From a bacterium (lineage in GTDB: Bacteria > Vulcanimicrobiota > Xenobia > Xenobiales > Xenobiaceae): 57,099 nt of DNA. The position numbers and the translations under genes are program-made. The stretch spans positions 1 through 57,099 of the forward strand of contig JALHDH010000021.1 in NCBI GenBank assembly GCA_022839105.1. Direction: 5' to 3'. Position 1 is the first letter of the stretch; each line of letters opens with the position of its first letter. Of the stretch, positions 33,028 through 42,033 are shown piece by piece. The notes under the pieces were generated by a model. That model ran no database searches. It was given only the letters and a program-made list of their open reading frames with translations, and was not told the origin of the DNA.

Positions 33028-34579
33028 CCTCGCGCAGGTGCTTGCCGACGAAGAAGAAGCGGTCGGGAAGGGGAGGCAGGTCGGCCTGGAGGCCTTCGCG
33101 CAGGATCAGGCGCAGGACGTTGACCAGGCTGATCCCGTCCAGGTCTTCCTGTCTGAGGCCCGGCATGTGCAGCGCGACCAGGTTGGGATAGCGCTCCGCC
33201 AGGACCTCGGGCGAAGGCTCGTAGCGTTCCTGGTGGGGGAGCCGGACCCAGCTCAGCCAGGAGCCGTGGTCGGAGGCGATCAGGACGATCGGCTTGGGCC
33301 CGGGCCGCTCCAGGAGGGTCCGGGCGATGGTCTCCAGCCGACCGGCCACGAAGCGCGCCTGGTCGGGGTAGAGGGCCCGGTACATGCGCTCCTGGGCCTC
33401 TGGGGTCGAGTAGAAGAAGCTGTTCTTGAATCCCAGGCGCTCCTTGGCCTCGCGAGGGATCAGGCTGCCGTCGGCGCGCAGGACGAAGGGTTCGTGGGGC
33501 GCCGGGATGTGGGCGAAGGTGAAGGTGGGGCGGTCCGGGTCCCGGGGACGGGCCTGAAGATCGTCGAGGATGTCCAGGACCCGGACGCGATGCGCGGCCT
33601 CGGGATCCAGGTCGGCCAGGCCCAGGACATCCTGGAAGAAGCTGATGAAGGAGCCGCGGATCAGCAATCCGGTGAATTCGTTGAAGTGAGGCGTGAGGTC
33701 CACCTCGAGGTCCAGGTTCTCGATCCCCTGGGTGGCCGTCCAGCTCGAGACGTACGAGACCGTCCGGTAGCCCTGGCTGCGGACGTAGGCCATCGCCCGA
33801 TTCCGGCGGATCATGTCCGCCCAATGGGGATCGCGCGGCGGGTCCAGCAGGTCGTCGGGCTGGAGATCCGGCAGGTATTCCAGGTTCAGGAAGGAGGCCA
33901 GGGAGGGGGTCGTGCGCGAGTAGTTGCACTGGCTCCCCCGGGCCACGACGAATCCCATGCGCCGCAGGTTCTCCAGGAAGGCCGAGTCGTCCACGCCGAA
34001 GGTCTCGAGCATGGCGTCGGTGCGGGCATATTCGTCCGCGATGAGCACGTAGATGTCCGGCCGGGTCTGGAGCGGGGGCCGTCGGGTGATGGCCTCTCCG
34101 GGAGCCAGGGCGGTCCGGGGCGGGCGGGCGAGTTCGGCCTGGCCGGCCTGCAGGAGGGCCAGAACCAGGAGGATCGCGGCGGCGCTGTTCAGGATCGAGG
34201 TCAGCCCCGACCAGGACTCCCGGCGCCGGAGCAGGCCCCAGGCCAGACCCAGAAGAGCCAGGATCATCAGGGGAACCAGGACCCGGTGCCGGAACGGGGT
34301 CAGCTCCCCCAGGTGGATCTGGCCGAGCGGCCGGCTGACGTGGCCGTAGAAGCAGAAGGCCACCAGGAACGCGGAGGCCAGGATTCCGGCCGGGCGGAGA
34401 TCGCGGTACAGGACCAGACCCGGCAGGATCAGGATCCCCGCCAGGATCTCCAGGACGGCGGAGGGGAACCAGACCTGGTTCAGGCGGGCCTCGCCGGCGT
34501 TGGCGGCGTACAGGAAGACGACCGGGTAGAGCGCCAGCAGGAAGGGGTGCCAGACCAGGGGGCGGGAGTCTCGGGGCAT
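32969..34579 (-). CDS. Membrane-anchored sulfatase-fold (alkaline phosphatase superfamily) enzyme
   Basis: The 536-residue product has about five N-terminal membrane helices (residues 10-150), then a periplasmic domain of the alkaline phosphatase / sulfatase superfamily. The domain opens with PDIYVLIADEYARTDA and has NYSRTTPSLAS at the place of the catalytic Thr/Ser. TFAHIPAPHEPFV and VLIASDHGSWLSW supply further metal ligands. Related proteins are phosphoglycerol or phosphoethanolamine transferases acting on surface glycans or lipids. The YLDPGTG-motif small protein lies 64 bases upstream on the same strand, a pairing I have seen in other bacteria. The 3' end overlaps the GH5 gene tail to tail. 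Confidence 0.82.
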   Translation of the reverse strand: MPRDSRPLVWHPFLLALYPVVFLYAANAGEARLNQVWFPSAVLEILAGILILPGLVLYRDLRPAGILASAFLVAFCFYGHVSRPLGQIHLGELTPFRHRVLVPLMILALLGLAWGLLRRRESWSGLTSILNSAAAILLVLALLQAGQAELARPPRTALAPGEAITRRPPLQTRPDIYVLIADEYARTDAMLETFGVDDSAFLENLRRMGFVVARGSQCNYSRTTPSLASFLNLEYLPDLQPDDLLDPPRDPHWADMIRRNRAMAYVRSQGYRTVSYVSSWTATQGIENLDLEVDLTPHFNEFTGLLIRGSFISFFQDVLGLADLDPEAAHRVRVLDILDDLQARPRDPDRPTFTFAHIPAPHEPFVLRADGSLIPREAKERLGFKNSFFYSTPEAQERMYRALYPDQARFVAGRLETIARTLLERPGPKPIVLIASDHGSWLSWVRLPHQERYEPSPEVLAERYPNLVALHMPGLRQEDLDGISLVNVLRLILREGLQADLPPLPDRFFFVGKHLREVTEPVLRNRRAALRAERTP

Positions 34580-34643
34580 GTCGGGTGGGCGGCGGTCGGG
34601 TCCGGGGCGGACGCGTCCAGCCCGGGCCCGAGGGCCTGGCTCC

Positions 34644-34853
34644 CTAGTCCTTGGCGTCGGGTCCCGGTTTGTGCAGGCCCATCTTCAGGGTGAGCCGCTT
34701 CCAGTTCATCTTGATCCAGATGCCGACCCCGGCGATCCCGGCCAGCAGCAACTGCAGCATCATGCCACCGGTCCCGGGATCGAGGTAGGCCTGGGCGGGG
34801 CCGGTCCCCATCAGCATCCACCAGGCGGTCACGAGCAGGATCCAGAAAAGCAT
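34644..34853 (-). CDS. Small membrane protein with YLDPGTG motif
   Basis: The 69-residue product has a signal-like N-terminal helix (LFWILLVTAWWMLMGTGPAQA) followed directly by YLDPGTGGMMLQ. A second helix (LLLAGIAGVGIWIKM) and a basic tail come next. Short proteins with a YLDPGTG or YLDPGTGS motif near the mature N-terminus recur next to sulfatase-fold or phosphodiesterase membrane enzymes. Function is unknown. The gene is probably cotranscribed with the sulfatase-type gene, 64 bases apart. Confidence 0.75.
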   Translation of the reverse strand: MLFWILLVTAWWMLMGTGPAQAYLDPGTGGMMLQLLLAGIAGVGIWIKMNWKRLTLKMGLHKPGPDAKD

Positions 34854-34965
34854 GACAGAGCCCCCATCTCAAACGGACTTGGAATCGCCGCGGAAGATTC
34901 GACGGGGAGCCCGGCCTTCCTTCCATGGTCTCCAGGAGGCCTGTCGACTCGCGGTTCCGGGTTCT

Positions 34966-36237
34966 TCAGCCCGGGCGGAATCCGGCCAGGTCCATGGCGT
35001 TGCGGATCCGGGAATCCCTCATGAAGGTCTCCCAGACGAAACCGGTCCGGTGGTTCTCGGCCATGAGCATGGTGATGCCCAGATCGATGCCCAGCACGTC
35101 GGGATTGACCCAGCCGGTGGCCGGGTTGAAGGCGTCCGCGAAGCCGTAGCGTCCCCAGATCCGCGCGCCGTGATGACGGTGCAGGTGCTGCAGGACGCGC
35201 AGGGTCTCCTCGGGCAGGAAGGGGAGGGATCCTCCCGCCGCGCAGGGCACCACCGTGCCGTCGATCCGGGCGTCTGCAGGGGGGCCTCCCCAGGCGACGT
35301 AGCCATGGGCCGAGTCCGACGCGGTGATGCCCCAAAGCTCCTCGGAGTAGTGGGGGAAGCGGGCCGCCAGGTCCAGGCAGAAGGACCGGTGGGCCCGGGT
35401 CGCCAGGGCCGAGTTTCGGAAGTAGTCGGCGTGCTCGTCGCGCACGCCCCGGAAGTCGACCCAGGCATGGGAATACTGGTGGGTGAACAGGACCGGGTTC
35501 CCCGAGATATAGTCCAGCCCGTAGAAGCGGACCCAGGGGCGGCTCCAGGCCTGCCAGCACTCCGGCGGGAGGGGGTGGGTGGGCGAGGCCATCCCCAGCA
35601 GGACCAGGATCATCAGCTCGCAGTAGTGGTCCCAGCGTGGTTCCAGGAAGCCCGATTCGGGGGTCCAGCCCATCGAGAGCGTCTTGCCTCCATTCAGCAT
35701 CCAGGGCCAGTCGACGCGCCTGAAGATCCTCTCGGCCAGGTCCACGATTTCCGGGTCGTTCTGGAAGTGCTGCTGGCAGGTCAGGACCCCGGCCAGGAGC
35801 AGGGCCGTGTCGATCGAGGACAGCTCGCAGTCGCGCCAGCGTCGGCCCGTCTCCATGTCCACGAAGTGGTAGAAGAAGCCGCGTCGGTGGGGCATCCGGC
35901 GGGCCAGGAAGCGCAAGGTTGTGCGCACGCGATCCAACAATTCGGCCCTCGGGGCATAGCCCCGGGCCTCGGCCAGGCACAGCGCAGTCAGTCCGAAGCC
36001 GGTGGCCGCGATGCTGGACATCCGGCGATCCTCGCGCCCGGAGGTGCGGGCCCGGTCCCGGATCTGGCCGGTCCGCGGGGAGGCCTGCTCCCAGAAGTAG
36101 CGGAAGGCGCGGCGTTCGATCTCTTCCAGAAGGTCGGTGTCGGGGAGTGGCTTCGCCCCGGCCAGGACCGGAGCGATCCAGGGCAGGACCAGGGCACCGG
36201 CCCCCAGGCGCAACAAGTGGCGGCGGGTCACGAACAT
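34966..36237 (-). CDS. Tat-exported glucoamylase-domain (GH144-type) enzyme
   Basis: The 423-residue product begins MFVTRRHLLRLGAGALVLPW, a twin-arginine signal with the RRxLxR-like core. The mature part matches the glycoamylase (PF10091) family now grouped with GH144, which includes endo-beta-1,2-glucanases. Supporting motifs are SSIDTALLLAG, QYSHAWVDFRGV, WGITASDSAHGY, DGTVVPCAAGGSLPF and MLMAENHRTGFVW. The substrate is probably a beta-glucan and export to the periplasm is predicted. The nearby sulfatase-fold, GH5 and GH31 genes make a glucan-related neighbourhood plausible, but no polymer-synthesis gene is visible. Confidence 0.85.
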   Translation of the reverse strand: MFVTRRHLLRLGAGALVLPWIAPVLAGAKPLPDTDLLEEIERRAFRYFWEQASPRTGQIRDRARTSGREDRRMSSIAATGFGLTALCLAEARGYAPRAELLDRVRTTLRFLARRMPHRRGFFYHFVDMETGRRWRDCELSSIDTALLLAGVLTCQQHFQNDPEIVDLAERIFRRVDWPWMLNGGKTLSMGWTPESGFLEPRWDHYCELMILVLLGMASPTHPLPPECWQAWSRPWVRFYGLDYISGNPVLFTHQYSHAWVDFRGVRDEHADYFRNSALATRAHRSFCLDLAARFPHYSEELWGITASDSAHGYVAWGGPPADARIDGTVVPCAAGGSLPFLPEETLRVLQHLHRHHGARIWGRYGFADAFNPATGWVNPDVLGIDLGITMLMAENHRTGFVWETFMRDSRIRNAMDLAGFRPG

Positions 36238-36559
36238 CTCGATTCCTTCGGCCCTCCTGGAACGGATCCCGCCAGGAGTGTCGGCGGGGCGGGTCCGGGT
36301 AGAAGTTCCTCACAGGGAGGAGATCATGCACGGCGTTTCTGTGCGCGGGCACACAGAGGGTCGGATCCGGGTGCCCTATCCTGGGAAGGAGGGGGCGGCA
36401 GGCCCTGCCGCTCTGGGAGGCGAAGACTTCAAGCGGGGCTCTTCTCCCTGGCCGCAGGGCCTCCACCCGGCGGCCAGGAGCGGATTCTGGCCGGTCCCAG
36501 CGCCTTGAGGCCGGGCTCGTCGGCTTCTTGCAGGCCTCCCGGGTTGGAAGGAGACGGAG
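36238..36559. other. Intergenic region between the GH144-type gene and the second PilX-like gene
   Basis: These 322 bases separate two divergent genes. A 6-bp inverted repeat TCTGTG/CACAGA lies at about 36337-36358, and AAGGAGACGGAG precedes the plus-strand ATG at its end. I saw no credible ORF, RNA gene or riboswitch. Promoters for both sides must lie here, but no -35/-10 pair stands out. Confidence 0.4.
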
Positions 36560-37960
36560 ATGAACATCCTGCGCACCAGGCAGTCTTCCGGACAACGAGG
36601 GATGGCCCTGGCCGTGGCCCTGGTCACCCTGATGATCCTGGTCGTGCTGGGTCTGGCCCTGGGCTCGATCGGGATCGACAACCTGAACCAGATCCGTCGG
36701 ACGGGCGACACCTCGGCCCTGGTCCACGCCGCCAACGGGGGGCTGCACGAGTTGATGGACCGGATCTACGGGAACGGCTCGTCCACCAACGGGCAGTTCG
36801 GCCTGGGGGTGAGCGATGCCACGGCCGACGGGGCCGGCACCTACGCGACCTCGTTGAAGGCCTGCCACTATTGGTGGACCTTCGATTCCTCCTCGGGCGA
36901 GCCCTATTCCACCAACAACCTGGGCGGGGACTCGGCCGTCACGGGCTGGAACGGGATGACCGTGCCCGCCCGGATGGCCCTGCTGATCACCTCGGCCGAT
37001 GTCGTGCCCCGGGCCCAGAGCCAGGAGGCGGTCCGCGTCGTGGCCCTGGTCACCAACGGGTTCCCCTACGCCATCTCCAGCGACGGCAAGATCGACATCA
37101 ACCGCGTGACCGGTCCGATCCCGGGCCAGGCCAACGTGCGGAGCAACTCGACCACGGGGACCTTCGCCAACCCCAATGTCGAGGCGGCCTCGGTCGACGG
37201 GATGGTCTTCTCGCGAAACGCCCCGGGCTCGATCAAGGTCAGCGGCTCTTCCGGGCCCCTGCTCTACGGCCAGGACCCCCTGGTCATCCCCGACGTGCCC
37301 ATCCTGGAGGTGGTGCGCAGCCAGAGCACGGCCGGCGTGGGCGGGGCCCATCCCTATGGGGGGCCGGCCACGATCCAGATTCCCGGCTCGGGTTCCCACA
37401 GCATGAGCAATGACGGCAGCGGAAACCTCGTGATCGACGGCATCCCCCTGACCCCGCGACCCGTCAGCGTCTACGTCAACGGAGACCTGAGCGCGAGCGG
37501 CGGCGGTTCGCTCACGATCCCCAAGGGGGTCCACCTCTTCGTGCGGGGCAGCATGCAGGTGGGAGGCTCGCTGAACCAGGACACCAGCCCGCCTCCGTCG
37601 GGGTCTTCCACATCCGGCCTTCCCGCCGACGAGAACTTCTTCTTCATCACCGGCGACCTGCGCTTCAACGGCGCCCAGGGACAGGGCCTGAACATGCTTG
37701 TCGGCGGAAACATCCGCCAGAACGGCTCGAGCAGCTTCTCGGGGCTGCTCTATTCGCAGGGGGGGGACATCCAGGTCAACGGCGGGGGAACCCTGACCGG
37801 ATCCATCATCGCCAAGGCCGGGGTCAGCACCTCGGGCGACACGAGCGCCAAGAACCTCAACGTCGTCTTCGACCCTTCCGTCTTCGACAACCTGACCTGG
37901 ATGGGCTTTTCGATCCGTGGACCCGTGCGGACCACCAGTTGGCAGGTGCAGGCCCCCTGA
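36560..37960 (+). CDS. Second PilX-like / pseudopilin-like surface protein
   Basis: The 466-residue product has an N-terminal helix (GMALAVALVTLMILVVLGLALG, residues 14-35) after a basic leader, then SALVHAANGGLHELMDRIYG in the PilX style. The mature region is Gly/Ser-rich with beta-strand repeats of the form GGSLTIPKGVHLFVRG and GGGTLTGSIIAKAG, reminiscent of bactofilin or autotransporter beta-helix stretches. The last 60 residues (GSIIAKAG to VFDPSVFDNLTW) align with the end of the 15.6-17.7 kb protein. AAGGAG lies 6 bases before the ATG. It is convergent with the two prepilin genes that follow. Confidence 0.72.
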   Translation: MNILRTRQSSGQRGMALAVALVTLMILVVLGLALGSIGIDNLNQIRRTGDTSALVHAANGGLHELMDRIYGNGSSTNGQFGLGVSDATADGAGTYATSLKACHYWWTFDSSSGEPYSTNNLGGDSAVTGWNGMTVPARMALLITSADVVPRAQSQEAVRVVALVTNGFPYAISSDGKIDINRVTGPIPGQANVRSNSTTGTFANPNVEAASVDGMVFSRNAPGSIKVSGSSGPLLYGQDPLVIPDVPILEVVRSQSTAGVGGAHPYGGPATIQIPGSGSHSMSNDGSGNLVIDGIPLTPRPVSVYVNGDLSASGGGSLTIPKGVHLFVRGSMQVGGSLNQDTSPPPSGSSTSGLPADENFFFITGDLRFNGAQGQGLNMLVGGNIRQNGSSSFSGLLYSQGGDIQVNGGGTLTGSIIAKAGVSTSGDTSAKNLNVVFDPSVFDNLTWMGFSIRGPVRTTSWQVQAP

Positions 37961-37967
37961 ACCAGTC

Positions 37968-37992
37968 GCCGCCCGGGCACTGCCCGGGCGGC
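37968..37992. terminator. Terminator hairpin between the PilX-like gene and the prepilin operon
   Basis: A 12-bp stem (GCCGCCCGGGCA and its complement) with one central base lies 8 bases past the stop. It sits between convergent transcription units and has no U-tract. Confidence 0.6.
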
Positions 37993-38068
37993 CTTCAGCC
38001 CGGGTCGGCGGCCCTTCTTCCGGGGGGCGGGGTCGGCGGGGCCTCAGGAACGCCGCCTCGACAGCGTC

Positions 38069-38797
38069 TCAGGAGCGCCCCTCGATCCTCAAGAACGAGG
38101 TGATCGAGTTCTCGTTGCTGTTGGCCCCGCCGCTGCGGGCCACCCCGGCCGCGGTGTTGAGCATCTCGAGGTTCACGTAGATCGGGTTGGTGAAGTTCTG
38201 GTGGTGCTGGGCCCCGTTGATCAGGGCGTAGCAGTCGAATCCCCCGCGGGGCCGGGTGTTGGTGGGCGCCATGATCCCGTGGGCCAGCAGGCGCCGGTTC
38301 CGACCGTTGTTGCGGATGGTGGCCGTGGTCACGTTGTTGGCCGTGCCCTTCTGGGGCTGGGTCTTGGGGAAGCCCGAGGGTTTCACCTCGGCCACGTACA
38401 GCGCCCTCATCCGGGGGTTGTCGGGGTAGTTGGGGTCCGTATCCAGATAGTAGCCGATGTACTTCTGCCAAAGAGGCATCCCGTAGTTCGGGTCGTACTG
38501 GAAGACGCCCTGGTCGTCCCGGGCCGAGAGGAAGACGATCCCCACCGGGAGGTTGGTGTACGCGGTGTTGGGATAGGACTGGACGGTCTCGGCGTGGGTC
38601 TCCATCAGGTCCCGGGTCAGGCGGAAGCCAACCGTGTTGAGGGCCTGCTGGACCTCGATGGAGGCCCGGGCGATCTCGAAGTAGCGCCTTCCGGCCATGA
38701 AGATGCCGTAGATCGCCAGGAAGACCATCGAGGCCAGGGCCATGTAGGTCAGGATCTCGATCAGGGTGGCGCCGGCCTGGTCTTGTCGGGTTCTCAT
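38069..38797 (-). CDS. Prepilin-type N-terminal cleavage protein (PilW/GspJ-like)
   Basis: The 242-residue product starts MRTRQDQAG and has a prepilin cleavage site G|ATLIEILTYMALASMVF with Glu at +5, followed by the hydrophobic helix. The mature length is that of PilW or GspJ type minor pilins. GAGGAGG lies 6 bases before the ATG. It follows a PilV-like gene by 11 bases on the same strand, so the two form a minor-pilin operon. No cognate assembly genes are in the window. Confidence 0.8.
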   Translation of the reverse strand: MRTRQDQAGATLIEILTYMALASMVFLAIYGIFMAGRRYFEIARASIEVQQALNTVGFRLTRDLMETHAETVQSYPNTAYTNLPVGIVFLSARDDQGVFQYDPNYGMPLWQKYIGYYLDTDPNYPDNPRMRALYVAEVKPSGFPKTQPQKGTANNVTTATIRNNGRNRRLLAHGIMAPTNTRPRGGFDCYALINGAQHHQNFTNPIYVNLEMLNTAAGVARSGGANSNENSITSFLRIEGRS

Positions 38798-38808
38798 CGC
38801 GGACCTCC

Positions 38809-39237
38809 TCACCAGGCCCTGGTGCGGCTGGATTCGATGGTGACGCTGCGGGCTTGCGAGGATCCCGTGACCTCCTCCTGGACCCATTGGGTCTGGACCA
38901 TCAGGACGGCCTTGTTGGCGGTGGCCACGGGGCTGGGACGGACGGTCACCGTGGTGGTGTAGGTGGTGGCGCTCATGACCCCGTTGACCACCACCGAGAT
39001 CCGGTCGGTATAGGTGCCGTTGGTCATGCTGGTGAAAGGCCTGGTCCGTTCGCGATCCATGTAGGCCTGGGCAAGCTGGCTGGCGATCACCTGGTGCTTG
39101 CCCTGGTGGATGCCCCGGAACGAGATCGGGAACATGCCCATGACCAGCAGGAAGGCGCTGGCCAGGATGGCCACCGCCATCAGCAGCTCGACGAGGCTGA
39201 AGCCTGGAGCGCGCCCACCCCGGGAACAAGCCATCAT
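38809..39237 (-). CDS. Prepilin-type N-terminal cleavage protein (PilV/GspI-like)
   Basis: The 142-residue product starts at MMACSRGGRAPG. The cleavage site is G|FSLVELLMAVAILASAFLLV, with Glu at +5 in VELL. The GGAGG 8 bases upstream favours this ATG over a GTG three codons earlier. Length and the IASQLAQAYMDRERT segment resemble PilV or GspI minor pilins. It is the first gene of the two-gene minor-pilin operon. Confidence 0.82.
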   Translation of the reverse strand: MMACSRGGRAPGFSLVELLMAVAILASAFLLVMGMFPISFRGIHQGKHQVIASQLAQAYMDRERTRPFTSMTNGTYTDRISVVVNGVMSATTYTTTVTVRPSPVATANKAVLMVQTQWVQEEVTGSSQARSVTIESSRTRAW

Positions 39238-39320
39238 GCCAGTCACCTCCGCGCAAGGCCCTCAGGAAGGATCATTCCCAACTTTCAGGCTGATTCCCTG
39301 CCATCCCGGTCCTCAGGGTT

Positions 39321-41846
39321 TCATCTCGCCGAGTCCAACCGGAAGCGGAATTCGGCTTCTCGGCCCGGATCCAGGGGAGGCGTCTGGACCACGACCAGGT
39401 GGCCCTGGCGCTGCTGCCTCAAGGGGTGGCCGTTCAGGGTGGCCCGGCGGACCTCGGTGCCGGGCGGAGGGACCAGTTCGAGCCTCACGGCGCGTCGGGC
39501 CGGCGCGCCAGCCCAGGCCCCCTGCCGCGGGGCGATCCGGACCACCTCCTCCTCGCCGTGCAGTTCGCGGACCAACTCTGTCCTGCCCACCTCTCCTCTC
39601 CGCCAGGCCATCGTCTCGCCGTCGTCCTCGCTCAGCAGGAAGCGCCCGGGGCGGGGATCCGAGTGGACCCGAAGCACCAGGTCCGGCACGGGGGGGCCGT
39701 CCAGGCGGCGCCCCTCCGAGTTCATGGTCTTTTCGTCGATCTCCATCATCGGAAGGATCGAACCGGCCCGGGCCAGGAGCGGCAACTCGAAGCGCCCCTC
39801 GCGCCACAGGTCCCAGCCCGTGCGTCCCCGGAGCCGGGTTCCGCTGCGCAGGTCCATCCAGTCTCCGGGGGGCAGATCCAGGTCCATCCGCTCGGCCCGC
39901 AGGTCGGCGCTCAGGGCGACCAGCATCTCCGGGCCGATCATCTTGAGGTTTCCGGCCAGGGCACCCGGAGACTCCCAGTGTGGGAACCAATACGCGGGCG
40001 GGGCCACCAGGGGCTGACCTCTGCGGGTTGCCTCGTGGGCCAGCGAGTAGTAGGAGGGGAGCAACCGATAGCGCCAGCGCAGGTTCTCGCGGTTGGAGTC
40101 CACATGCCCGATGCGATCCGGCGAGGTGGCGTGGCGATTCTCGAGGTTGAAGGCGTGGGGGCGGATGGGCACGTCGATCGCGCAGGCCGCAGCGAACCAG
40201 CGGGTGTACAGGGCCTCCATCTCCTCCCGGGTGCCTGGGAAGACCTCCCTGAAGAAGCCGCCCACATCCGATCCGAAGTAGTCGATTCCGGACATGGCCA
40301 GGTTGGTCTGGGCGTTGAAGTGTTCGGCCAGGCTCTCCTCGGTGGCCGCGATGTCGCCCGACCACATGGCGGCCCCAAAGCGCTGGATTCCCGGTCCTCC
40401 CGAGCGGGAGAGCAGGAAGACCCGGCGGTCCACGGCCTGCCGGGCATAGCCCTCCCAGATCCCGCGGGCCCACTGGTGGGCGTAGAGGTTGTGGACCTCC
40501 CGGTGGGGGCCCTCATGGTAGAAAGGCGTGGCGACCTGGCCATCCGGAAGCGGGCGTCCATGGCATTCCGGCTCGCCCAGATCGATCCAGTGTCCCAGGA
40601 CCCCGGCGTCCACCAGAGGCTGACGCCGCCAGGCATGCCAGAAGCGGCGCCCCTCCGGGTTCGTGGGGTCGAGGATTCCGCCCTGACCCCACCAGTTGCT
40701 GTCGCTCACCTCGAAGGGTTTCTTTGAATCAGGGGCCTGCCGGGCCAGGTAGCCCCGGCGGGAGAGCTCCGCGTGCTCGGGAAGGCCTCGGCTGATATAG
40801 GGTTCTTCAATCAGGATCAGCCCGACCCCATCCTCTTTTCGGAAGCGCTCCAGGCGCCGTCCGGGGTCCGGGAAGCGGGTTTCATCCCATCGCAGGCTGC
40901 CCATCCGACTCTGCGGCGAGTCCTCCTCGACGCCACCGAACCACTGCAGGTCCAGCACGAAGCCGTCCACCGGGAAGCGCATGCGGCGAAGACCGGCCAG
41001 TCGATCCTCCACCTCGCTCCAGTCCTCGAAGCCATACTCCGAGACCCACAGGCCGAAGGCCGCTCGAGGCGGGACCGGGGGGCGGCCGACCAGGCCCATG
41101 TAGGCACGCCGCAGGGATTGCAGGTCCGGGCCCAGGGCCAGGAAGAGGCGGCGGTGCGGCGAGTCGGTCTCCACGGTCCAGGCTTCCCCCGCGCCCGAGC
41201 GGAAGTCCCAGCGTTGGCGGGCCGGGTCGTCCAGGAAGAGCATCCAGCAAGGCGTGCCCGTGCCATACAGGACCGGGAAGCTGGCGTTGCCCACGTTGCC
41301 CCCCAGGAAGCGCGAGAGCGTGTTGCCGAAGGGATGAGGCCTGGAGTCCCGCTTCCAGAAGATCCGTTCGCGGCCCATCCAGTCGCTGCCCCCCACCCGG
41401 GCCAGGCTGGTCCCCTCCACCTCTTCGCGACCCGGCGGGAACTGCTCGCCCAGTCCCAGGAGGTGGCGGGTTCCGGGCGCCTGCAACCGATAGCCGCTCT
41501 CGGTGGGTTCGAGGGTGAGGACCAGTTGGCCGGAGTGGAGCACTTCCAGCGATCGCCCGCGAGGTCGCAGGGTCATCCTGGAGGTGGCCAGGGTGCCGTC
41601 TCCGCGCCGTGCGTTGGCCCCCGGGTAGCGGCCTGGGAACTCGCAGCCGTCCACGTAGGGGCTGACGGGGATTGGAGCCCCGGGCTCTGAGCCCGACTCC
41701 AGGTGGACGAGCTCCTCGTCCAGGAGGTGGATCGTCCAGGGGCCCAGGGCCTGGGGGCGAGGCTTCGGCGCGGCCAGCACCGCGGGCGGAGCCAGCAGGA
41801 TGAGAAGGAAGAAGACGACCCGGAACGGGGTCAGGCGTGGGCGCAC
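39321..41846 (-). CDS. Secreted GH31 alpha-glucosidase-like enzyme
   Basis: The 841-residue product starts at GTG with GAGGAG 8 bases upstream. It has a Sec-type signal (FRVVFFLLILLAPPAVLA, then APKP). A GH31 N-terminal beta-sandwich is followed by a barrel from about residue 245. The nucleophile Asp is in GHWIDLGEPEC and the acid/base Asp in AAMWSGDIAAT, as in the family. The GIDYFGSDVGGFF segment and the C-terminal beta domains (with ILPMMEIDEKTM) are typical. GH31 includes alpha-glucosidases, alpha-xylosidases and sulfoquinovosidases; the acceptor motif is not decisive. It is probably periplasmic or extracellular. Confidence 0.9.
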   Translation of the reverse strand: MRPRLTPFRVVFFLLILLAPPAVLAAPKPRPQALGPWTIHLLDEELVHLESGSEPGAPIPVSPYVDGCEFPGRYPGANARRGDGTLATSRMTLRPRGRSLEVLHSGQLVLTLEPTESGYRLQAPGTRHLLGLGEQFPPGREEVEGTSLARVGGSDWMGRERIFWKRDSRPHPFGNTLSRFLGGNVGNASFPVLYGTGTPCWMLFLDDPARQRWDFRSGAGEAWTVETDSPHRRLFLALGPDLQSLRRAYMGLVGRPPVPPRAAFGLWVSEYGFEDWSEVEDRLAGLRRMRFPVDGFVLDLQWFGGVEEDSPQSRMGSLRWDETRFPDPGRRLERFRKEDGVGLILIEEPYISRGLPEHAELSRRGYLARQAPDSKKPFEVSDSNWWGQGGILDPTNPEGRRFWHAWRRQPLVDAGVLGHWIDLGEPECHGRPLPDGQVATPFYHEGPHREVHNLYAHQWARGIWEGYARQAVDRRVFLLSRSGGPGIQRFGAAMWSGDIAATEESLAEHFNAQTNLAMSGIDYFGSDVGGFFREVFPGTREEMEALYTRWFAAACAIDVPIRPHAFNLENRHATSPDRIGHVDSNRENLRWRYRLLPSYYSLAHEATRRGQPLVAPPAYWFPHWESPGALAGNLKMIGPEMLVALSADLRAERMDLDLPPGDWMDLRSGTRLRGRTGWDLWREGRFELPLLARAGSILPMMEIDEKTMNSEGRRLDGPPVPDLVLRVHSDPRPGRFLLSEDDGETMAWRRGEVGRTELVRELHGEEEVVRIAPRQGAWAGAPARRAVRLELVPPPGTEVRRATLNGHPLRQQRQGHLVVVQTPPLDPGREAEFRFRLDSAR

Positions 41847-42033
41847 GGGCAGGGCTCCTCGGCAGGCGATTTCCGGGAGGGGAGTTCGGAGCGGGAGTCT
41901 CCGGGGATCTCCCGATTCCGTGGCTCCGGAGGACGCCATGTGGCGGATTCCGGCTGCGTGGGTTCAGCCCCCCGTCCCTCTGGACGGTCTTCCTGGGCCA
42001 GGGCCGATGTCCTGGTCCGGGGAGGTCTTTCGC

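Noticed and set aside
36238..36559. c-di-GMP (GEMM-type) riboswitch before the second PilX-like gene
   Set aside because: GGGAGGCGAAGAC superficially recalls the GEMM core, but the GGGACGCAAAGCC core and the flanking stems are absent.
34852..37413. 853-codon plus-strand frame over the GH144-type and PilX-like genes
   Set aside because: Shadow frame; both real genes have signals, motifs and ribosome sites.
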